A stretch of 38,616 nt of DNA from Streptomyces sp. XM83C (GTDB lineage: Bacteria > Actinomycetota > Actinomycetes > Streptomycetales > Streptomycetaceae), in assembly GCF_023072675.1 (NCBI RefSeq), contig NZ_JALLGL010000024.1:1-38616 (forward strand). The letters run 5' to 3'. The notes beneath the pieces were generated by a model. The model was given only the letters and a program-made list of their open reading frames with translations. It was not told the origin of the DNA and did not search any database. Positions 31,581-38,616 of this stretch are shown piece after piece. The position numbers were made by a program, and so were the translations under genes. How positions within the stretch are numbered: position 1 is the stretch's first letter; the number at the start of each line of letters is the position of its first letter.

Positions 31581-31738
31581 CACCGAGAGACCCTGACGAG
31601 GCACCGAGCGACCTGATGGACCACTGAGCGATCCCCTGGACGACCGAGCGATCCCGACGAGGCACCGAGCGACCCTGACGGACCACTGAGCGCCCCCGAC
31701 GGAACACCGGGCAACCGCGACGGGCCACTGAGCCCCCC
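31581..31738 (+). repeat. Degenerate 21-bp tandem repeat, about seven to eight units
   Basis: Units begin CACCGAGnGACCCTGACGnGG or CACTGAGCGnCCCnGACGGAC, mostly 20-22 bp apart, from 31581 to 31738. They fill most of the 384-bp gap between the secreted-protein gene and the aminotransferase-like gene. They do not form a strong hairpin and no gene is supported here. The remaining part (31739-31925) holds only GC-rich sequence and the next ribosome-binding site. Confidence 0.72.
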
Positions 31739-31925
31739 GCACGCCCGCCGACGGCCGGGGCCGGGGCCGGGCCGTCGGCGGATGTGACACGCGCGACCCC
31801 GGCGGACTGCCATGGCCTGTGGGGTACGGGGGTATCCGCACAGTGGGCAGCTGGACACCGAGGCACGACGAACGACGAGGCTCCCGGCACGGCCACCGGC
31901 CGGCGGGAACCGGGCGGAGGTACGC

Positions 31926-33173
31926 ATGCGGCGGACAGACCCCCAGAGCCACGGTCCCGTCCGCTTCGGGCCGCCCCTCCCCGGCGACGGACTGCCCGTC
32001 CTGCCCGACCTGGCCGATCGGGTCGCCGCCGCGGCCGGACGCACCGACGTCGAACCGGCCGGCGGCGGCACCGCCCTCAGGGAGGCAGCCTGCGGCTGGT
32101 TCGCCCGCCGCGCCCTGCCCGCCACCCCGGACCGGGTCGCCGCCGCCCCCGGCGCCAACGCCCTGCTCGTGGCACTGACCGCCGCCCTCGGCGGTGACGT
32201 GCTCGTGCCGCGCCCGTGCGCCGCCTGGTGGGCGCCGTACGCACGCATGCTGGGCCGGCCCGTCTTCCACGTCGCCACCCCCGCCGAGTGCGGCGGCATC
32301 CCCGACCCGTACGCGCTGCTGGAGACCGTCCGCCGGGTACGCGACGAGGGCGGCGCCCCCCGGCTGCTGGTGCTGTCCGTCGCCGACGACCCCACCGCCA
32401 CCGTCGCCCCGCCCGAGGTGCTGCACGAGACCGTCGAGGCCGCCGCCGGCGAGGGCCTGCACCTCGTCAGCGACGAGACCTGGCGCGACACCCTGCACGA
32501 CCCGCACGAGACCGTGCTGGTCAGCCCCGCCGAGATGCTGCCCGACCGGGTCACCGTCGTCGCCGACCTGGCCGGCGCCCTGCTGCCCGCCGCCTGGCCC
32601 GCCGCGATCGCCCGCTTCCCCGCAGGCGACCACGGCGCGGACCTCCACGCGCGCGTACTGGACGTCCTCACCGCGCTCGGCGCCTGCGTCGCCGCGCCCG
32701 TCGCCGCCGCGACCGCTCACGCCCTGACCGAGCCCGCCCCGGTCACCGAACGGGTCGCCGCCTCGGTACGGCTGCACGCGCGTGTGGCGGCCACCGTGCA
32801 CGCCGCCGTCGTCGGCGCCGGCGCCCTCGCCCGGCCCCCGCAGGCCGGCCGCCACCTGTACGCCGACCTCGGCCCGCTGCGCCCGGCGCTGACCGGCCGA
32901 GGCGTCGGCGACGCCCAGGAACTGGAGGACTTCCTCACCGGGCGTCTCGGCATGCCCGCGCCGGGCGGCCACCGCTTCGGCGACGATCTCGGCGCCCTGC
33001 GCGTCCGGCTCTCCACCGGGCCGCTGCTGGGCGCCACCGACGCCGAGCGGGCGGAATGCCTGACGTCCCCCGTCCCGTTGGAACTGCCACACGTGCACCG
33101 CGCGTTGCTCACTCTGAGGTCGGTCTTCGACGATCTCCGCGACGACGCTCAGCGATGGGAGCCCCTTCGATGA
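31926..33173 (+). CDS. Aminotransferase class I/II-fold protein lacking all lysines (probable pseudoenzyme)
   Basis: 415-aa protein with fold type I PLP-enzyme layout: PGANALLVALTAALGGDVLVPRPCAAWWAPYARMLGRPVFHV (cofactor phosphate and substrate strand region), DDPTATVAPPEVL where NPTG is usual, HLVSDETWRDTLHD where sDE.Y is usual, and a C-terminal RVRLSTGP like the carboxylate-binding Arg region. The loop that should hold the PLP-binding lysine reads ADLAGALLPAAWPAAIARFP, and there is no lysine anywhere in the protein. A Schiff base with PLP cannot form, so the normal reaction is excluded. GGAGG precedes the ATG at 31926. Its stop overlaps the MBL gene by 4 nt, so the two are coupled. Confidence 0.88.
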   Translation: MRRTDPQSHGPVRFGPPLPGDGLPVLPDLADRVAAAAGRTDVEPAGGGTALREAACGWFARRALPATPDRVAAAPGANALLVALTAALGGDVLVPRPCAAWWAPYARMLGRPVFHVATPAECGGIPDPYALLETVRRVRDEGGAPRLLVLSVADDPTATVAPPEVLHETVEAAAGEGLHLVSDETWRDTLHDPHETVLVSPAEMLPDRVTVVADLAGALLPAAWPAAIARFPAGDHGADLHARVLDVLTALGACVAAPVAAATAHALTEPAPVTERVAASVRLHARVAATVHAAVVGAGALARPPQAGRHLYADLGPLRPALTGRGVGDAQELEDFLTGRLGMPAPGGHRFGDDLGALRVRLSTGPLLGATDAERAECLTSPVPLELPHVHRALLTLRSVFDDLRDDAQRWEPLR

Positions 33174-34342
33174 CGCAGCAGTCCGAGTCGAACACCCCGA
33201 CAGCCACCACTGGTTCGAGCGCCACCGTCACGACACACCCCACCCGTGCCACGGCCCCGACGGGCACCCGAGGCGCCCCGAGCACCCCGGGCGCCGGCAG
33301 AGGCACTCCCACCACCCCGGGCAGCACGCCGGGCTCGTCGGCGCCGCCGTCCCCCACCGCGCCCGCGCCGTACCCGCCGCTCGCCGCACCCCGGCCCCTG
33401 GGCGAACGCCGGGTGTGGCCGCGGACCTTCCACGACCGGCTCACCGCCCCGCTGCCCGGCCTGAAAGCCCTCGCCCGCTTCGCCCGCGAGGGCGCCGTAC
33501 GCCCGGACCGTGAAGGCCTCGCCGACATCCCCCGCCTGCCGTACGCACCCGCCCCTCTGCCGCGCGTCGACACCCGCACCGTCGCCGTCACCTGGGCCGG
33601 GCACGCCAGCTGGGTGGTGCGGATCGGCGGCCTGACCGTGCTGACCGACCCCGTGTGGTCCCGCCGTATCCTCGGCACCCCCGCAAGGATCACCCCCGTC
33701 GGCGTGGCCTGGGAGGAACTGCCGCCCGTCGACGCCGTCGTCATCAGCCACAACCACTACGACCACCTCGACGCCCCCACCCTGCGCCGCCTGCCCCGCG
33801 ACACCCCCGTCCTCGTGCCCGCGGGCCTCGGCCGCTGGTTCCAGCGCCGACGGTTCACCCGCGTCACCGAACTGGACTGGTGGGAGGCGGCCGAACTGCG
33901 CGGCGTCCGCTTCGACTTCGTGCCCGCCCATCACTGGTCCAAGCGCACCCTCACCGACACGTGCCGCTCGCTGTGGGGCGGCTGGGTGCTCACCGACCCG
34001 GACGGCCGGCGCGTCTACTTCGCCGGCGACACCGGCTACGGCCACTGGTTCACCCGTATCGGCCGCCGCTACCCCGGCATCGATCTCGCCCTGCTGCCCA
34101 TCGGCGCGTACGACCCCCGCTGGTGGCTCAGCGACGTGCACTGCGACCCGGAGGAGGCGGTCAGGGCGGCCCAGGACCTGGAGGCGCGCCGGATGGCCCC
34201 CATGCACTGGGGCACCTTCATCCTGTCCGCGGAGCCCGTGCTGGAGCCGCTGACCCGGGTTCGGGCCGCGTGGGAGAAGGCCGGCCTGGACCGCGACGAC
34301 CTGTGGGACCTGCCGGTGGGAGGCTCACGCGTCCTGACCTGA
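33170..34342 (+). CDS. MBL-fold metal-dependent hydrolase (NAPE-PLD/UlaG-like) with disordered N-terminus
   Basis: 390-aa metallo-beta-lactamase-fold hydrolase. The metal-binding motif HNHYDH is at 194-199, a conserved HH at 254-255, GDTGYG at 286-291 and the closing ligand His346 (APMHWGTF). The surrounding AGHASWVVRIGGLTVLTDPVWSRR and LLPIGAYDPRWWL are characteristic of the NAPE-PLD-like branch, which hydrolyses phosphodiesters of lipids. The first 75 residues are Thr/Pro/Ser/Gly-rich and disordered, with no signal peptide. The ATG at 33170 overlaps the aminotransferase-like stop (ATGA). An ATG at 33155 is also in frame. Function in partnership with the lysine-free protein is inferred from coupling only. 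Confidence 0.92.
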   Translation: MTQQSESNTPTATTGSSATVTTHPTRATAPTGTRGAPSTPGAGRGTPTTPGSTPGSSAPPSPTAPAPYPPLAAPRPLGERRVWPRTFHDRLTAPLPGLKALARFAREGAVRPDREGLADIPRLPYAPAPLPRVDTRTVAVTWAGHASWVVRIGGLTVLTDPVWSRRILGTPARITPVGVAWEELPPVDAVVISHNHYDHLDAPTLRRLPRDTPVLVPAGLGRWFQRRRFTRVTELDWWEAAELRGVRFDFVPAHHWSKRTLTDTCRSLWGGWVLTDPDGRRVYFAGDTGYGHWFTRIGRRYPGIDLALLPIGAYDPRWWLSDVHCDPEEAVRAAQDLEARRMAPMHWGTFILSAEPVLEPLTRVRAAWEKAGLDRDDLWDLPVGGSRVLT

Positions 34343-34447
34343 CCCGAGCCGACCTGCGCGGCGGAAGTCCGGCGCCGCGACGGCGGCCCACTGCCCGGGA
34401 ACCGCCGACCGCTGCTGGGGGACTGCGCCGGCCGCTGGAGGCGCCGC

Positions 34448-35056
34448 CTACCGCTGGAGGCGTCGCCACACGCCCGGAGCGGTGCTCACCAGCAGCGTCA
34501 GCAGCACCGCCGCCAGCACACCCTCCCACGGCTCCGGGAACAGCGATCCCCCCAGAATGCCGATCAGCTGATACGTCACCGCCCACGCCAGGCACGCCGG
34601 GACATTGCCCCGCGCGAACCGGCGCAGCGGCCAGTCCGCCATCAGACACGCCAGCATCACCGGGATACGCCCCGCCGGCACCAGCCGCGACAGCACCAGC
34701 ACCGTCACCCCGTGCCCGGCGAGCTTCTCCTGCGCCTGAGCCAGCCGCTCCTCCGGCGCGCGGGCCCGGATCGCCTCCAGCCAGCGCGAGCCGTTCTTCG
34801 ACCGCATCCCGCGCCGCCCGAGCCAGTACAGCGCCGCGTCCCCGCAGAACGCCGCCAGCGACGCCGTCACGAACACCAGCGCCAGCGCGAACGGCGCCGT
34901 CTGATGGAACGCCACCACCGCCGCCGAACTCACCAGCGCCCCGGTCGGCACCACCGGCACCAGCGCGCCGATCAGCACCAGCAGGAACAGCGACGGATAG
35001 CCCAGCGCCTGCTGCGTCGACTCCGGCGGCACGGTGGTACGCGCCGCGGCCAGCAC
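34448..35056 (-). CDS. DedA/SNARE-associated (VTT domain) membrane protein
   Basis: 202-aa membrane protein. It has the DedA core PSLFLLVLIGALVPVVPTGALVSSAAVVAF, then FVTASLAAFCGDAALYWLGRRGMR and the signature VLVLSRLVPAGRIPVMLACLMADWPLRRF, with four to five helices in total. DedA proteins act as lipid scramblases or flippases and affect membrane potential. The GTG at 35054-35056 lacks a good ribosome-binding site, and the N-terminus (MLAAARTTVPPESTQQALGYP) looks short. The gene overlaps the upstream MBL gene out of frame by 85 nt, which is unusual for this window and suggests a deletion at the junction. Confidence 0.88.
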   Translation of the reverse strand: MLAAARTTVPPESTQQALGYPSLFLLVLIGALVPVVPTGALVSSAAVVAFHQTAPFALALVFVTASLAAFCGDAALYWLGRRGMRSKNGSRWLEAIRARAPEERLAQAQEKLAGHGVTVLVLSRLVPAGRIPVMLACLMADWPLRRFARGNVPACLAWAVTYQLIGILGGSLFPEPWEGVLAAVLLTLLVSTAPGVWRRLQR

Positions 35057-35754
35057 CCCGGCCGCGCGAACTCCGTGCCCGGCGAGTGGAACTCGTGCGG
35101 CCGCACCGCGTCCATGCCGATCGGCCAGAACGTGCCGTAGTGCACCGGCACCGCGGCGCGCGGCCCCAGCATCGCCAGCGCCCGCGCCGCCCGCCCCGCG
35201 TCCAGATGTTCCTCACCCAGAAACGGCCCCCACCCGCCGACCGGCAGCAACGCCACGTCGACCGGCCCGACCTCCTTCGCCATCGACTCGAACAGGCCGG
35301 TGTCCCCCGCGAAATAGGTGCGCGTCTCGCCCTCCACGACATACCCGAGCGCGGGAGCACGCTGCGGGCCGACCGGCAGCCGCCGCCCGTCGTGCCGGGC
35401 CGGCACCGCCCGCACCAGCAGATCGCCGACCGTCGTCTCGTCACCGGGGGCCATCTCCCGTATCCGCAGATGGCGCAGGCGCCCGAACCCGGGCACGGCG
35501 CGCGGCGCACCCCGGGGCACGAGCAGGCGCGTGCCCGGCGCGAGCGCCTGCAAGGAGGGCACATGAAGGTGGTCGGCATGCAGATGCGACACCAGTACGA
35601 CGTCCGCGCGCCGGGCCTCCGGCGAGGGCGTGCCCCCGCGGCGCCGCCGCAGGTGCGCCAGCCTGCGCGCGAACAGGGGATCGGTCAGCACACGGACGCC
35701 CGAATCCTCGACCGTGCAGGTGGCGTGACCCCACCAGGTGATCTCCGCCGGCAC
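34972..35754 (-). CDS. MBL-fold hydrolase with aberrant C-terminus
   Basis: 260-aa metallo-beta-lactamase-fold protein, UlaG-like. EITWWGHATCTVEDSGVRVLTDPLF at the start is followed by the metal motif HLHADH (57-62), YFAGDTGLFESM, LLPVGGWGPFLGEEHLD and VPVHYGTFWPIG. The family-like sequence stops at residue 231 (HSPGTEFAR). The remaining 29 residues (PGCWPRRVPPCRRSRRSRRW then AIRRCSCWC) are the start of the DedA gene read in another frame, so the natural C-terminus has been lost. The core and metal sites are complete, so activity may remain. The GTG at 35752-35754 has GGAGG 6 nt upstream. Confidence 0.9.
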   Translation of the reverse strand: MPAEITWWGHATCTVEDSGVRVLTDPLFARRLAHLRRRRGGTPSPEARRADVVLVSHLHADHLHVPSLQALAPGTRLLVPRGAPRAVPGFGRLRHLRIREMAPGDETTVGDLLVRAVPARHDGRRLPVGPQRAPALGYVVEGETRTYFAGDTGLFESMAKEVGPVDVALLPVGGWGPFLGEEHLDAGRAARALAMLGPRAAVPVHYGTFWPIGMDAVRPHEFHSPGTEFARPGCWPRRVPPCRRSRRSRRWAIRRCSCWC

Positions 35755-35837
35755 CTCTTTGCCTCCTTCGCGCGACTCCCCGAAGCCTACGGGCAGGAGT
35801 AGGGTCGGCGACGAAACCCGGAGGTGAGGGGGGCGCC

Positions 35838-36245
35838 ATGGGACCGGTCCGTGTCCGTGTCACGGCGATCGCGAGTCTGACGCCGCTGGAGGAACTCGAG
35901 ACGGACCCCTTTCTGGTGGACTCGCGCAGCCAGCACGCCATCTGCGCCCGGTGGGCCGCCGAACGCGGCTACGTCGTCGCCCGGGAGCTCCTCGTCAGCG
36001 GACTGCGACCCGATCACGGGGCGCTGTGGGACGGGGTCCGGCCCGGGGTGGACGTGTTCGTCGCCCCCAGCCGGCGCGTGCTGGAGAGCGCGCTGGCGTC
36101 CGTGGAGGAGTTCGCCGCGGAGTGCGCGCGGCGCGGGGTGCGGGTGGAGACGGTGGGATGCGCCGAGCCGGCGTACGACGCGCAGATGAAGGCGCGGGTG
36201 CACCGACGGCTGTCGATGCCGACGGCAGGCTACGACGGCCGCTGA
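35838..36245 (+). CDS. Unrecognised 135-aa protein resembling a degenerate resolvase domain
   Basis: Reads GPVRVRVTAIASLTPLEELE, then TDPFLVDSRSQHAICARWAAERGYVVARELLVSGLRPDHGALWDGVRPGVDVFVAPSRRVLESALASVEEFAAECARRGVRVETVG. The SQ...C..WA.ERGY.V..E stretch and VDVFVA.S.RVL.S......EF...C..RGV.VE.V match the serine-recombinase N-terminal domain in layout. The catalytic Ser near the first strand is absent and the DNA-binding part is missing. It may therefore be a domesticated or non-catalytic resolvase-like protein. The match is by eye and uncertain. The ATG at 35838 has GGAGGTGAGGGGG upstream. It is divergent from the MBL gene. Confidence 0.72.
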   Translation: MGPVRVRVTAIASLTPLEELETDPFLVDSRSQHAICARWAAERGYVVARELLVSGLRPDHGALWDGVRPGVDVFVAPSRRVLESALASVEEFAAECARRGVRVETVGCAEPAYDAQMKARVHRRLSMPTAGYDGR

Positions 36246-36560
36246 CCCCTTGCCTCAGCTGCGGTTCCGTTTCCACCCGCGGGCCGGTGGAAGGGCTTCG
36301 CGCAGTCCCCCGCGCCCCGTTGTCCGGCGGGGCCACCATTTTCACCTGCGGCCCGGTGGGGGCTGGTCGCGCAGTTCCCCGCCCCTGAGGCGGGTGTCAT
36401 GGGCGGCGAGTCCTCGGCAGCGGCGGGCGTCGCGCCGGGTGCCCCCTCGCGGGCGTGCCGCAGGCACAGGGGGGGCGCACGGGGGTGGCGTCGGCGTGCC
36501 GGCACCGTGTGTCAGGGTAGAAGCCCGGGGCCCGATGCGGACGCGGGCCGGGACGGCGAG
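36246..36560 (+). repeat. Intergenic region with two tandem copies of a Streptomyces-type dispersed repeat
   Basis: Copy one, about 36259-36320, reads CAGCTGCGG..., GGGCCGGTGG, GGCTTCGCGCAG and TCCCCCGCGCCCCGT. Copy two, about 36345-36389, reads TTCACCTGCGGCCCGGTGGG, GGCTGGTCGCGCAG and TTCCCCGCCCCTGAG. The consensus (CTGCGGnCCGGTGG, then GGCnnnCGCGCAG and TTCCCCGCGCCCCT) is a short non-coding repeat that I recall as common between Streptomyces genes. No gene is supported in this 315-bp gap. Bases 36400-36560 show nothing else beyond a run of G near 36470. Confidence 0.55.
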
Positions 36561-38616
36561 GTGCGAGGCGTGCGATCGGGACGTTGGCGGCGGATCACCG
36601 GCCAGCTGGGCCGCAGCATCGCGGTGTGGGCCGTGTCCACGGTCACCATGCTCGTCCTCGCCGGCCTCCTGCCGGACTTCCAGCTCCAGTCCGCCGACGG
36701 CGACAGCGCCACCCGTATCGCCGTCACCGCCGCCCTCGGCGCCGGCGCCTTCGGCCTGCTGTCGGCACTGGTGTGGCCCCTCCTGGTCCGCCTGCTGCTG
36801 CTCGTCCCCGCGCTCGTCCTCGGCCTGCTGGTGTTCTTCCTCAACGGCTCCCTCCTGCTCGTCGCCCTGCGCATCAACCCGTCCGGCGACAGCGCCGCCG
36901 CCCCCGAGACCGCCGTCATCGTCGCCGCCGCGATGTCCGCCGTGGCCTCCGCCACCGGCGCCGCGCTCGCCGTCCGCGACGACGACGCCTACCGCCGCCG
37001 CCTGTACCGGCTCGCCGATCGCCGCCGCCGCGCGGGCCCGCCCTGCCCCGCCACCCCGGGCACCGTCTTCGTCCAGCTCGACGGCGTCGGCCACGACGTG
37101 CTGCGGGACGCCGTCCGCAGGGGCCTGATGCCCACCGTCGCCCGCTGGCTCGACGCCGACCGGCCCACCCACCGGCTCACCCCGTGGCGCACCGACTGGT
37201 CCAGCCAGACCGGCGCCAGCCAGCTCGGCATCCTGCACGGCAGCAACCACGGCGTGCCCGCGTTCCGCTGGTACGACAAACGACGCGGCGAGATCATGGT
37301 GTGCAACCGGCCGACCAGCGCCGCCGAACTTCAGCGCCGCGCCGTCGAGCACACCGGGGACGGCGGACTGCTCAGCGCCGACGGCGCCAGCCGCGGCAAC
37401 CTCTTCAGCGGCGGCGCCGCCGAGAACGCCCTCGTGCTGTCGGTGTCCGCCCGCCGGGGCCGGGAGAACCGCTCCAGGGCCGGCTACTTCGCCTACTTCT
37501 CCGACCCCGCCAACGCCGTGCGCACCGCGCTGTCCTTCGTCGCCGAGGTCGCCCGAGAGATCACCCAGTCCGTGCGGGCCCGGCTGCGCGGGCAGCGCCC
37601 CCGTGTCTCCCGCGGCGGCCTCTACCCCCTCGTCCGTGCCTTCGCCACCGTCGTCGAACGGGACGTCGTCGTGGCCGCCGTCATGGGCGACATGCTCGCC
37701 GGCCGCACCGCCGTCTACGCGGACCTCGTCGCCTACGACGAGGTCGCCCACCACTCCGGCCCCACCAGCCGCGACGCCGAGAAGGTACTGCAACGCCTCG
37801 ACCGCTCCCTCGCCCTGATCGAGAAGGCCGCCGAGCACGCCCCGCGGCCGTACCGGATCGTGGTCCTCTCCGACCACGGGCAGAGCCCCGGCGAGACGTT
37901 CCGCTCCCGCTACGGCCTCACCCTCGCCGACCTGGTCAGGGCCGGCTGCGGGCTGCCCGTGCCGCGCCGGGCACGCCGCACCCGCAGCGGCGCCGAGGCC
38001 CGCGCCGCAGTCCGCGCCGCGCTGCGCCGCCCCGTCGAGGAGGGCCGCGAGCGGGACCGTACGACGGGACGCCCCAGCGAGCCGATCGTGCTGGCCTCCG
38101 GCAACCTGGGCCTGGTCTCCTTCCCGGACGTCGCCCACCGCTTGACGAAGGAGGAGATCGACGCCCGTCACCCGGCGCTGCTGACCACCCTCGCCAACCA
38201 CCCCGGCATCGGCTTCCTGCTGGTCGCCAGCGAGAAGCACGGCGGGGTGGTCCTCGGGGCGCGCGGCGCCGAGATACCGCTGGACCGGCTGGACGAGGAG
38301 CCCGGCCCGCTCGCCGCGTTCGGGCCGGGCGCCGCCGACGCGGTGCGCCGCACGCACGGCTTCCCCGACACGCCCGACATCATGGTCAACTCCTTCCACG
38401 ACCCGGCCGACGGCGAGGTCCTCGCCTTCGAGGAGCAGATCGGCTCGCACGGCGGGCTCGGCGGCGCGCAGAGCCGGCCGTTCCTGCTGTCCCCGCTGGT
38501 CTGCTCTCCGCCCGTCACCGACGGCTCCGCCCTCGTCGGCGCCGAACAGGTCCACCGCGTGCTGCGGCGCTGGCTGCACGAGGCCGACGACTGTCTCTTT
38601 TACACACATCCCAGCC
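36561..38616 (+). CDS. Membrane-anchored nucleotide pyrophosphatase/phosphodiesterase-like protein, 3' partial
   Basis: At least 676 genomic residues. About four helices come first (SIAVWAVSTVTMLVLAGLLP, IAVTAALGAGAFGLLSALVW, LLLLVPALVLGLLVFFL, AVIVAAAMSAVASATGAALAV). An alkaline-phosphatase-superfamily domain follows: VFVQLDGVGHDVL (metal Asp), WRTDWSSQTGASQLGILHG (nucleophile region), YADLVAYDEVAHHSGP and VVLSDHGQSPGETF (metal Asp-His), then NSFHDPADGEVLAFEEQIGSHGGLGG. Such proteins hydrolyse phosphodiester or pyrophosphate bonds, or transfer phospho-groups on lipids. The start is the GTG at 36561; a GTG at 36570 is an alternative with better spacing from GCGAGG. The frame is open to the right edge, but the last eight or nine codons are adapter-like, so the true C-terminus is missing. 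Confidence 0.88.
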   Translation, partial: MRGVRSGRWRRITGQLGRSIAVWAVSTVTMLVLAGLLPDFQLQSADGDSATRIAVTAALGAGAFGLLSALVWPLLVRLLLLVPALVLGLLVFFLNGSLLLVALRINPSGDSAAAPETAVIVAAAMSAVASATGAALAVRDDDAYRRRLYRLADRRRRAGPPCPATPGTVFVQLDGVGHDVLRDAVRRGLMPTVARWLDADRPTHRLTPWRTDWSSQTGASQLGILHGSNHGVPAFRWYDKRRGEIMVCNRPTSAAELQRRAVEHTGDGGLLSADGASRGNLFSGGAAENALVLSVSARRGRENRSRAGYFAYFSDPANAVRTALSFVAEVAREITQSVRARLRGQRPRVSRGGLYPLVRAFATVVERDVVVAAVMGDMLAGRTAVYADLVAYDEVAHHSGPTSRDAEKVLQRLDRSLALIEKAAEHAPRPYRIVVLSDHGQSPGETFRSRYGLTLADLVRAGCGLPVPRRARRTRSGAEARAAVRAALRRPVEEGRERDRTTGRPSEPIVLASGNLGLVSFPDVAHRLTKEEIDARHPALLTTLANHPGIGFLLVASEKHGGVVLGARGAEIPLDRLDEEPGPLAAFGPGAADAVRRTHGFPDTPDIMVNSFHDPADGEVLAFEEQIGSHGGLGGAQSRPFLLSPLVCSPPVTDGSALVGAEQVHRVLRRWLHEADDCLFYTHPS
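38591..38616 (+). other. Sequencing-adapter-like contig end (Nextera/Tn5 mosaic end)
   Basis: The last 26 bases begin CTGTCTCTTTTACACACAT. The Nextera read-through sequence begins CTGTCTCTTATACACATCT and continues CCGAGCC. Aligned without gaps, 22 of 26 positions agree (mismatches at the 10th, 17th, 18th and 22nd). It is also abruptly AT-rich for this genome. It is most likely untrimmed adapter with low-quality base calls, not chromosomal DNA. Confidence 0.85.

Noticed and set aside
36342..38609. 755-codon open frame on the minus strand opposite the phosphodiesterase
   Set aside because: It is a shadow frame caused by high GC. The protein has no family features, while the plus strand encodes clear metal-binding motifs.

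Overview
The window is high-GC actinobacterial DNA, almost certainly from a Streptomyces. Coding third positions are nearly all G or C, GTG starts are frequent, and many genes overlap by 4 nt (ATGA or GTGA). It carries the gas vesicle order gvpO-A-F-G-Y-Z-J-L-S-K known from streptomycetes. The first gene lacks its 5' end and the last lacks its 3' end. The final 26 bases look like Illumina Nextera (Tn5 mosaic-end) adapter, so the right edge is probably the end of a draft contig. No rRNA, tRNA or CRISPR array was seen.

Left part (1-9.7 kb): a 14-TM-type drug exporter fused to three carboxypeptidase-regulatory-like beta domains; a decayed IS110-family transposase; and a tightly coupled four-gene operon (2805-7831) of a D-aminopeptidase (M55), an M20 metallopeptidase, an S9 prolyl-oligopeptidase-like enzyme and an S66 LD-carboxypeptidase. 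Together these look like a module for taking apart cell-wall or D-amino-acid peptides. Three small genes follow: LapA-like, GNAT and DUF3040.

Cation homeostasis (9.7-14.5 kb): a NhaP2/CvrA-type K+/H+ antiporter with its own C-terminal RCK_C domain, then a CPA2 antiporter convergent with a separate RCK_C regulatory subunit. The latter pair resembles the CpeA/CpeB (KhtU/KhtT-like) system whose RCK_C subunit binds c-di-AMP in Streptomyces. A 558-bp gap precedes the CPA2 gene.

Middle (14.6-24 kb): a small proline-rich ORF coupled to an SDR oxidoreductase; a 27-bp-minisatellite ORF coupled to a transketolase; then the ten-gene gas vesicle cluster. In the cluster, nine genes from gvpA to gvpK run almost without gaps, and a strong hairpin terminator follows. 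GvpA, GvpY and GvpZ carry long charged, apparently disordered tails.

Right part (24-38.6 kb): a small hydrophobic protein, a SAM methyltransferase, a PAP2-diacylglycerol-kinase fusion whose PAP2 half lacks its third catalytic motif, a histidine phosphatase, an ABC-F ATPase, a DUF6158 protein, a DJ-1/PfpI protein and a secreted protein. Next comes a lysine-free aminotransferase-fold protein (a likely pseudoenzyme) coupled to a metallo-beta-lactamase-fold hydrolase. Then a second MBL hydrolase overlaps a DedA protein out of frame, followed by a degenerate resolvase-like protein, Streptomyces-type intergenic repeats and a truncated membrane-anchored phosphodiesterase.

The most unusual items are the lysine-free aminotransferase/MBL pair, the repeat ORF fused into the start of the transketolase gene, the oppositely charged GvpY/GvpZ tails, the four-peptidase operon, and the adapter-like contig end. 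Short tandem repeats (7, 18, 21, 27 and 39 bp) occur in several intergenic regions or gene ends.
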